Shown here: positions 57,749 to 64,000 of the stretch, piece after piece | Layout of the letters: the number at the start of each line of letters is the position of its first letter | How positions within the stretch are numbered: position 1 is the stretch's first letter | Source of the DNA: Pseudomonas viciae | GTDB taxonomy: Bacteria; Pseudomonadota; Gammaproteobacteria; Pseudomonadales; Pseudomonadaceae | DNA: 64,000 bases | Direction: 5' to 3' | NCBI RefSeq assembly: GCF_004786035.1 | Contig: NZ_CP035088.1 | Coordinates: 398,001-462,000, forward strand | Notes under the pieces: generated by a model | The model's database searches: none | Told to the model about the DNA's origin: nothing | The model's input: only the letters and a program-made list of their open reading frames with translations | Position numbers and translations under genes: made by a program

Positions 57749-58314
57749 TGGCGCGGATCAACCTTCTCCCCTGGCGCGAAGAGTTGCGCGAAGAGCGTCG
57801 CAAACGCTTTTTGCTGGCATTGGTGGGCGCGCTGGTGGGGGCGGTGGGCTTGATGCTGATCGCGGTCCAGTACCTCAATAGTGCCATTGGCCATCAAGTG
57901 GCGCGTAACAGTCATCTCTCCGAGCAGATCGCCGTGCTCGACGAGCGCATCAAGCAGATTAGCGAACTGAAAGCCCGTCGCCAGCAACTGTTGGAGCGCA
58001 TGCGCATCATCCAGGACCTGCAGGGGAACCGGCCGGTCAGCGGGCGCATCTTCGACCAACTGGCGCGGACTCTACCGGACGGGGTGTATTTCACCGAAGT
58101 GAAAATGGAAGACAAGACACTCTCTATCAAAGGTGCTGCGGAATCGAACAACCGGGTCTCGGACCTCATGCGCAATCTGGACGCATCGGACCTGTTCGAT
58201 GCGCCCAGCTTGACGGAGGTCAAGGCCACCACGGCTGGTCAGCTCGACCAGGCCAATGTTTTCCAACTGACGGTTCGCCAGACCCGCCCGGCCGATGAGG
58301 AGGACGCCCAATGA
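57748..58314 (+). CDS. pilN: Type IV pilus assembly protein PilN
   Basis: PilN is an inner-membrane protein of the alignment complex. The 188-residue protein begins MARINLLPWREELREERRKRF, the segment that docks in PilM, followed by a membrane helix (FLLALVGALVGAVGLMLIAV), a coiled-coil region and a periplasmic ferredoxin-like fold. It is coupled to pilM and overlaps pilO by four bases. Confidence 0.95.
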
Positions 58315-58934
58315 AGCCGGGGGAGTGGTTCGACGCGCTGCGCAAGATCGACATCAGTGACCTGGACACCAACAACATCGGTGCCTGGCCGAGCCCGGTC
58401 AAGTGGCTGGCCGGCGTCCTGCTGGTGCTCCTGGTGCTTGGGCTGGGCTATAACTTTGCCTTGAGTGACCTGGAGAGCCAGTTACAGCAAGTGCGCGAGC
58501 AAGAGAGCACGCTCAAGGCGCAATTTGCGGGCAAGGCCCACATGGCGGCAAACCTGGAGCGCTACACCGAGCAGATGAAGCAGATGGAAACGTCTTTCGG
58601 TGTGCTGTTGCGCCAATTGCCCAGTGACACCGAGGTTCCGGGCCTGCTGGAAGACATTACCCGCACCGGCCTGGGTAGCGGCCTGGAGTTTGAAGAAATC
58701 AAACTGCTGCCGGAGGTCACCCAGCCGTTCTACATCGAGCTGCCGATCCAGATCACTGTGACCGGCGGCTACCATGATCTGGCGACGTTCGTCAGTGGTG
58801 TGGCCGGGTTGCCCCGGATCGTCACGTTGCACGATTTCGAGATCGCGCCAATGGAGCCCGAGGCGGGCGCGAAGCTGCACATGAGTATCCAGGCCAAGAC
58901 CTACCGGTACAACGAGCAGGAGGCTCAGCCATGA
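58311..58934 (+). CDS. pilO: Type IV pilus assembly protein PilO
   Basis: PilO partners PilN in the periplasm. The 207-residue protein has a short cytoplasmic start, a membrane helix (WLAGVLLVLLVLGLGYNFAL), a coiled coil (LESQLQQVREQESTLKAQF) and a C-terminal fold with GYHDLATFVSGVAGLPRIV. ATGA overlaps join it to both neighbours. Confidence 0.95.
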   Translation: MKPGEWFDALRKIDISDLDTNNIGAWPSPVKWLAGVLLVLLVLGLGYNFALSDLESQLQQVREQESTLKAQFAGKAHMAANLERYTEQMKQMETSFGVLLRQLPSDTEVPGLLEDITRTGLGSGLEFEEIKLLPEVTQPFYIELPIQITVTGGYHDLATFVSGVAGLPRIVTLHDFEIAPMEPEAGAKLHMSIQAKTYRYNEQEAQP

Positions 58935-59458
58935 GGCCGGTCTGCCGCATTTGCCTGCTGGCAGCGCTGGTCGCGCTGGCGGGCTGTGACAACAACAGCG
59001 GTTTTGGCGACCTGGACGCCTACATGAACGAAGTGCGCCTGCGTCCGCCCGGCAAGATCGAGCCGACGCCGACGTTCAGGCCCTACGAAACCTTTACCTA
59101 CAGCGCCGCCAACCTGCGCAGCCCTTTTACCAGGCAGGTCCGGGTGGACCAGGCCAGTCGGCAACAGGGTTCGCGCAACGTGCGGCCCGACCCCAGCCGT
59201 GTCAAGCAATACCTGGAAGGCTTCAACATCGAGCAATTTGAAATGGTCGGTACGATCTCCAATGCCAGCGGCTCCTTCGCGCTGTTACGCGGCGCGGGCG
59301 GGGTGCATCGGCTCAAGGTCGGTGACTATCTGGGGCGCAACGATGGGCGAATTGTCGCGATCAGCGCCACTCAGGTCGATGTGGTCGAAATCGTTCCCGA
59401 TGGCGAGGGTGCCTGGCTGGAACGACCACGGACCATTCCTTTGAAAGAGCACTCATAG
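58931..59458 (+). CDS. pilP: Type IV pilus lipoprotein PilP
   Basis: PilP links the PilNO complex to the PilQ secretin. The 175-residue protein has a lipoprotein signal with lipobox LAGC (Cys at about 19), a flexible region, and the beta domain FEMVGTISNASGSFALLRG and LKVGDYLGRNDGRIV that contacts PilQ. It overlaps pilO by four bases and lies 13 bases before pilQ. Confidence 0.95.
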   Translation: MRPVCRICLLAALVALAGCDNNSGFGDLDAYMNEVRLRPPGKIEPTPTFRPYETFTYSAANLRSPFTRQVRVDQASRQQGSRNVRPDPSRVKQYLEGFNIEQFEMVGTISNASGSFALLRGAGGVHRLKVGDYLGRNDGRIVAISATQVDVVEIVPDGEGAWLERPRTIPLKEHS

Positions 59459-59471
59459 TGGAAGTCGAACA

Positions 59472-61538
59472 ATGAACAGGATTTTTTCAGTCCTCGGTAT
59501 TTCGCTATGGATAGCGCTGTTGTCGCCGATGGTTCATGCGGCCAGCCTGAAGACGCTGGATGTCGCGGCGTTGCCGGGTGATCGCGTCGAGTTGAAACTC
59601 ACCTTCGACGGGCCACCGCCGACGCCCCGGGGCTACACCACCGATCAACCGGCCCGGATCGCGCTGGACCTGCCTGGCGTGACCAATCAACTGGCCAGCA
59701 AGCGCCGTGATCTGGGCGGTGGCAATGCGCGTAGCGCCACCGTGGTCGAGGCGGGCGACCGGACGCGGCTGATCATCGGCCTTACCCAACTGGCGCCATA
59801 TGACACCCGGATCGAAGGCAACAACCTGTTCGTGGTGGTTGGCAAAGGCGTCGCGCCCAAGACCCAGGCTGCGCGTCCGGCGGTCGCCAGTGCCGCACCT
59901 GCCAGGGCCAGTGCGCCGGTGGGCAAGGCTATCCGTGGCGTGGATTTCCAGCGCGGAACCCAGGGTGAAGGCAATGTTGTGATCGATCTGTCGGACCCTT
60001 CCATCGCTCCGGACATCCAGGAGCGTGAAGGCAAGATCATCCTCAATTTCGCCAGGACCCAGTTGCCCGAGCCGCTGCGGGTGCGCCTGGACGTCAAGGA
60101 CTTCGCCACCCCGGTGCAGTTCGTCAATGCCATTGCCGGCGGCGACCGGGCGACCATCAGCATCGAACCCAGCGGCACCTTCGATTATTCCACCTACCAG
60201 ACCGACAACAAGCTGACCGTCAGCGTCCGGCCGATGACGGTCGAGGACCTGCAAAAACGCAATTCCGATCGCGCCGCCTACAGCGGTGAGAAACTCTCCC
60301 TCAACTTTCAGGACATCGAAGTGCGTTCGGTCCTGCAACTGATCGCCGATTTCACCAACCTGAACCTGGTGGCCAGCGATACGGTGCAGGGCGGTATCAC
60401 CCTGCGCTTGCAGAATGTGCCTTGGGACCAGGCGCTGGATCTGGTGCTCAAGACCAAAGGGCTGGACAAGCGCAAGGTCGGTAACGTGTTGCTGGTGGCG
60501 CCGGCCGATGAAATTGCGGCCCGCGAACGCCAGGAGCTGGAGTCCCAGAAGCAGATCGCCGACCTGGCGCCGCTGCGGCGTGAGCTGTTGCAGGTCAACT
60601 ATGCGAAGGCGGCGGACATCGCCAAGCTGTTCCAGTCGGTGACCAGTGCCGAGGCGAAAGCCGATGAGCGCGGCACGATCACGGTCGATGAGCGCACCAA
60701 CAACATCATTGCCTACCAGACCCAGGACCGACTCGACGAGCTACGCCGGATCGTGGCGCAGCTGGATATTCCGGTGCGTCAAGTGATGATCGAGGCGCGG
60801 ATCGTCGAGGCCAATGTCGATTACGACAAAAGCCTGGGTGTGCGTTGGGGCGGCTCGATCCAGAACAAGGGCAACTGGAGCTCCTCCGGGGTCACCACCG
60901 GCGACTCCACCACCATTGGCACGCCGGGCAGCACCAGCACCAACCAGCCGTTTGTCGATCTGGGCGCGTCGGGCAACACCTCCGGAATCGGCATTGCGTT
61001 CATCACCGACAACGTGTTGCTGGATCTGGAACTGACGGCCATGGAGAAAACCGGCAACGGCGAAATCGTCTCCCAGCCCAAGGTGGTGACGTCCGACAAG
61101 GAGACGGCCAAAATCCTCAAGGGCACGGAAATCCCCTATCAGGAAGCCAGCTCCAGCGGTGCCACCTCGGTGTCGTTCAAGGAGGCCTCGCTGTCGCTGG
61201 AAGTGACGCCGCAGATCACCCCGGACAACCGCATCATCATGGAGGTCAAGGTCACCAAGGATGAGCCGGACTACCTCAACAAAGTGCAGGATGTGCCGCC
61301 GATCAAGAAAAACGAGGTCAACGCCAAGGTCCTGGTCAATGATGGCGAGACCATTGTGATTGGCGGGGTTTTCTCAAATACTCAGAGCAAGGTTGTAGAT
61401 AAGGTGCCATTTCTTGGCGATGTGCCGTATCTTGGCCGCCTTTTCCGGCGTGATGTGGTTTCGGAGACAAAATCCGAGCTGCTGGTGTTCCTCACTCCGC
61501 GTATCATGAATAACCAGGCGATTGCTGTGAGTCGTTGA
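59472..61538 (+). CDS. pilQ: Type IV pilus secretin PilQ
   Basis: PilQ forms the outer-membrane channel for the pilus fibre. The 688-residue protein has a signal peptide ([18 protein letters not shown]), two N-terminal AMIN domains (about 25-260), N0/N1 domains ([35 protein letters not shown]) and the secretin core with [20 protein letters not shown] and [15 protein letters not shown]. The final third before the stop is less GC-rich than the rest. aroK starts five bases after the stop. Confidence 0.96.
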   Translation: MNRIFSVLGISLWIALLSPMVHAASLKTLDVAALPGDRVELKLTFDGPPPTPRGYTTDQPARIALDLPGVTNQLASKRRDLGGGNARSATVVEAGDRTRLIIGLTQLAPYDTRIEGNNLFVVVGKGVAPKTQAARPAVASAAPARASAPVGKAIRGVDFQRGTQGEGNVVIDLSDPSIAPDIQEREGKIILNFARTQLPEPLRVRLDVKDFATPVQFVNAIAGGDRATISIEPSGTFDYSTYQTDNKLTVSVRPMTVEDLQKRNSDRAAYSGEKLSLNFQDIEVRSVLQLIADFTNLNLVASDTVQGGITLRLQNVPWDQALDLVLKTKGLDKRKVGNVLLVAPADEIAARERQELESQKQIADLAPLRRELLQVNYAKAADIAKLFQSVTSAEAKADERGTITVDERTNNIIAYQTQDRLDELRRIVAQLDIPVRQVMIEARIVEANVDYDKSLGVRWGGSIQNKGNWSSSGVTTGDSTTIGTPGSTSTNQPFVDLGASGNTSGIGIAFITDNVLLDLELTAMEKTGNGEIVSQPKVVTSDKETAKILKGTEIPYQEASSSGATSVSFKEASLSLEVTPQITPDNRIIMEVKVTKDEPDYLNKVQDVPPIKKNEVNAKVLVNDGETIVIGGVFSNTQSKVVDKVPFLGDVPYLGRLFRRDVVSETKSELLVFLTPRIMNNQAIAVSR

Positions 61539-61542
61539 TTCT

Positions 61543-62061
61543 GTGCGAAATTTGATTCTTGTTGGGCCGATGGGCGCTGGAAAAAGCACCATCGGCCGTT
61601 TGCTGGCCAAAGAGCTGCGCCTGCCATTCAAAGATTCCGACAAGGAAATTGAATTGCGCACGGGCGCCAATATCCCATGGATTTTCGACAAGGAAGGCGA
61701 GCCGGGCTTTCGTGATCGTGAGCAGGCGATGATCGCCGAGCTGTGCGCGTTCGATGGCGTGGTGCTTGCCACTGGTGGCGGCGCGGTCATGCGCGAAGCC
61801 AATCGTCGGGCATTGCATGCCGGCGGACGAGTGGTCTATCTGCACGCCTCCGTCGAACAGCAGGTCGGTCGCACCGCCCGGGATCGCAACCGGCCGCTGT
61901 TGCGCACCGCCGACCCGGCCAAGACCCTGCGGGACCTGCTCGCGCTGCGTGATCCGCTGTACCGGGAAATCGCCGATCTGGTGGTGGAGACCGACGAACG
62001 GCCGCCGCGGATGGTGGTGCTGGACATTCTCGAACGTCTGCAGCAACTGCCTCCCCGTTAA
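61543..62061 (+). CDS. aroK: Shikimate kinase
   Basis: AroK phosphorylates shikimate at O3 in aromatic amino acid synthesis. The 172-residue kinase has the P-loop [12 protein letters not shown], the Asp/Arg shikimate-binding [20 protein letters not shown], the ATGGGAV loop and the lid [11 protein letters not shown]. The start is GTG at 61543 just after pilQ, with only a weak ribosome site, which suggests coupling to pilQ translation. The pilQ-aroK-aroB order is conserved in gammaproteobacteria. Confidence 0.96.
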   Translation: MRNLILVGPMGAGKSTIGRLLAKELRLPFKDSDKEIELRTGANIPWIFDKEGEPGFRDREQAMIAELCAFDGVVLATGGGAVMREANRRALHAGGRVVYLHASVEQQVGRTARDRNRPLLRTADPAKTLRDLLALRDPLYREIADLVVETDERPPRMVVLDILERLQQLPPR

Positions 62062-62208
62062 TGCGCCTCGCGAAATGCGCTATCCTCGACGTCCCGTCGG
62101 AGCCCGCTCGGAGCGTGGCGGATAGCCATATATGGCGCCAGGGCAAGCACCCGGGACTTTCGTTAATTGCAGGCAGGACGCCTGATTCCATCTTCACTGT
62201 GGGGACAC

Positions 62209-63309
62209 ATGCAGACACTTAAGGTCGACCTGGGCGAGCGCAGCTACCCGATTCACATTGGCGAAGGTTTGCTGGACCAGCCTGAACTGCTGGCACCGCA
62301 TATTGCCGGGCGGCAAGTGGCGATCATCTCCAACGAAACCGTCGCACCTTTGTATCTGGAACGTCTGACCCGTAGCCTGTCGGCTTTCTCGGTCATTTCC
62401 GTGGTGTTGCCCGATGGAGAAGCGTTCAAGACCTGGGAAACCCTGCAGTTGATTTTCGACGGCCTGCTGACCGCACGGCATGATCGCCGCACCACGGTGG
62501 TCGCCCTGGGTGGCGGAGTGATCGGCGACATGGCCGGTTTTGCCGCGGCCTGCTATCAGCGCGGCGTCGATTTCATCCAGATCCCCACCACGCTGCTGTC
62601 CCAGGTCGATTCGTCGGTGGGCGGCAAGACCGGGATCAACCATCCGCTGGGCAAGAACATGGTAGGCGCTTTCTACCAGCCCAACGTGGTGCTGATCGAC
62701 ACCGCCACCCTCAACACCCTGCCGGCTCGCGAACTGTCTGCGGGGCTGGCGGAAGTCATCAAGTATGGGTTGATCTGCGACGAGCCGTTCCTGGGCTGGC
62801 TCGAAGAAAATGTCGACCGCCTGCGTGCGCTGGATCAAACGGCCCTGACCTACGCCATCGAGCGCTCCTGCGCCGCCAAGGCCGCCGTGGTGGGTGCCGA
62901 TGAGCGTGAGTCGGGGGTGCGTGCCACGCTCAACCTGGGCCACACCTTTGGCCATGCCATCGAAACCCACATGGGCTATGGTGTCTGGCTGCATGGCGAG
63001 GCGGTTGCCGCCGGTACGGTCATGGCCCTGGAGATGTCTGCGCGCCTGGGCTGGATCAGCGAACAGGAACGCGATCGCGGTATTCGCCTGTTCCAGCGCG
63101 CCGGGCTGCCGGTGATTCCGCCCGAGGAAATGAGCGAGGCGGATTTTCTTGAACACATGGCAATCGACAAAAAAGTGATCGACGGTCGTCTGCGTCTGGT
63201 GCTGCTGCGCCACATGGGCGAAGCGGTGGTGACCGACGATTATCCGAAAGAGGTTCTACAGGCCACGCTGGGAGCGGACTACCGCGCCTTGGCTCAGCTT
63301 AAAGGTTAA
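62209..63309 (+). CDS. aroB: 3-dehydroquinate synthase
   Basis: AroB converts DAHP to 3-dehydroquinate. The 366-residue enzyme has the NAD-binding region [35 protein letters not shown], and the metal ligands Glu in LAEVIKYG and His in GHTFGHAIE and [14 protein letters not shown] precedes the ATG at 62209; the frame is open from 62167. Confidence 0.97.
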   Translation: MQTLKVDLGERSYPIHIGEGLLDQPELLAPHIAGRQVAIISNETVAPLYLERLTRSLSAFSVISVVLPDGEAFKTWETLQLIFDGLLTARHDRRTTVVALGGGVIGDMAGFAAACYQRGVDFIQIPTTLLSQVDSSVGGKTGINHPLGKNMVGAFYQPNVVLIDTATLNTLPARELSAGLAEVIKYGLICDEPFLGWLEENVDRLRALDQTALTYAIERSCAAKAAVVGADERESGVRATLNLGHTFGHAIETHMGYGVWLHGEAVAAGTVMALEMSARLGWISEQERDRGIRLFQRAGLPVIPPEEMSEADFLEHMAIDKKVIDGRLRLVLLRHMGEAVVTDDYPKEVLQATLGADYRALAQLKG

Positions 63310-63319
63310 TAAGATTCCG

Positions 63320-64000
63320 ATGACTAGTTTGCATGCCGACGAGGCTTTCCTCGGCCATTTCCAGTTAAGTCATGACCCTTTTGCTCCACGGGTCCCGGGC
63401 TTCAAATTCTTCCCTGCCCAGCGCAAGCCGGTCCTGGGCCAGTTGCATCATTTGGCGCGCTACAGCCAACTGCTCCTGGTGGTCACCGGCCCCCAGGGCA
63501 GCGGCAAGACCTTGCTGCGCCAGGCCCTGGTGGCCAGCACCAACAAGCAGTCGGTGCAAAGCGTGGTGGTCTCGGCCCGTGGTGCCGGTGACGCCGCCGG
63601 TATATTGCGCCAGGTGGCCCAGGCGCTGAACGTCGCCCAGGCCGAGATCGGCGCGATTCTCGATCAGATCGTGCAGTTGGCACTGACCGGGCAGGAAGTC
63701 TATCTGCTGGTGGACGATGCCGAGCAGCTCGACGAATCGGCCCTGGAAGCCCTGCTGGCCCTGGCTGCCGGTGCACCGGAAGGTCGCCCCCATGTGTTCC
63801 TGTTTGGCGAGTCTTCGCTGATCGCTGATCTGGATCAGCTGAGCCTTGAGGAAGAGCGTTTCCACGTCATCGAACTGGCGCCCTACACCGAAGAGGAAAC
63901 CCGTGAATACCTGGCCCAGCGTCTTGAGGGTGCAGGCCGGGGTATCGAACTTTTCTCCGCCGATCAGATCTCTGAGATTCACGAGAGCTCCGACGGCTGG
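63320..64000 (+). CDS. damX: DamX-like AAA protein (5' part, truncated by the window end)
   Basis: A frame opens with the ATG at 63320, ten bases after aroB, and runs without a stop to the window edge (227 codons). It encodes an ExeA/DamX-type ATPase domain: Walker A TGPQGSGKTLLRQ, Walker B VYLLVDDAEQLDE, and LAPYTEEETREYLAQRL. DamX proteins add a membrane segment and a C-terminal SPOR domain that binds septal peptidoglycan; those would lie beyond the window. The aroK-aroB-damX order matches E. coli. Confidence 0.85.
   Translation, partial: MTSLHADEAFLGHFQLSHDPFAPRVPGFKFFPAQRKPVLGQLHHLARYSQLLLVVTGPQGSGKTLLRQALVASTNKQSVQSVVVSARGAGDAAGILRQVAQALNVAQAEIGAILDQIVQLALTGQEVYLLVDDAEQLDESALEALLALAAGAPEGRPHVFLFGESSLIADLDQLSLEEERFHVIELAPYTEEETREYLAQRLEGAGRGIELFSADQISEIHESSDGW

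Overview
The window is a stretch of chromosome from a Pseudomonas of the fluorescens group. The evidence is the gene order (hutH-hutH-hutI-hutG; opgG-opgH; tatABC with hisI/hisE and ubiE-ubiJ-ubiB; phaC1-phaZ-phaC2-phaD facing phaI-phaF; hslVU; argS-priA-rpmE; ponA divergent from pilMNOPQ-aroK-aroB-damX), the high GC content, and many intergenic REP/REPIN palindromes of the type GTGGGAGCGRGCTTGCTCGC. No rRNA, tRNA, CRISPR array, integrase or transposase was seen.

Layout. (1) 0.17-5.6 kb: the end of a histidine-utilisation locus, with a divergent HutH paralogue that lacks the Ala-Ser-Gly cofactor triad, then a normal HutH, HutI and HutG. (2) 5.9-9.4 kb: an orphan choline/betaine-type periplasmic binding protein, an HSL-family esterase, proline iminopeptidase and D-aminoacyl-tRNA deacylase. 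(3) 9.8-14.1 kb: opgGH for osmoregulated periplasmic glucans. (4) 14.4-15.4 kb: an orphan Rhs core/C-terminal toxin-like gene on the minus strand. (5) 15.4-25.5 kb: a clearly AT-rich, REP-free accessory island. It encodes a PLP aminotransferase, a D-2-hydroxyacid-dehydrogenase homologue without its catalytic Arg, a spermidine-synthase-like enzyme, a VOC (bleomycin-resistance-type) protein, a PaaK/CapK-like adenylate-forming ligase, an ABC-F protein and a three-gene ABC-2 exporter. I read it as a compact, possibly undescribed small-molecule pathway with its own resistance and export genes. The ABC-F protein makes a ribosome-targeting product a reasonable guess. (6) 25.7-29.6 kb: two tandem, near-duplicate chemoreceptors. 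(7) 29.7-35.8 kb: a minus-strand housekeeping block (ubiE, ubiJ, ubiB, hisI, hisE, tatA, tatB, tatC, rsmE). (8) 35.9-43.2 kb: the medium-chain-length PHA locus. (9) 43.5-51.1 kb: DUF971, hslVU, a SPOR protein, argS and priA. (10) 51.3-53.8 kb: rpmE, a secreted thermonuclease-like protein and malic enzyme. (11) 54.0-64.0 kb: ponA, the type IV pilus alignment/secretin operon pilMNOPQ, aroK, aroB and the start of a damX-like gene that runs off the window.

Regulatory signals read directly from the sequence include a near-consensus sigma-32 promoter before hslVU, a sigma-54 (-24/-12) element before phaC1, an rpmE promoter, several intrinsic terminators, and an rpmE terminator that lies inside the coding sequence of the downstream nuclease signal peptide. 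Upstream of the ligase-ABC-F genes there is a 27-codon reading frame with an ideal Shine-Dalgarno, a candidate leader peptide. Protein family calls come from motif recognition without database searches; substrates of the island enzymes are unknown.
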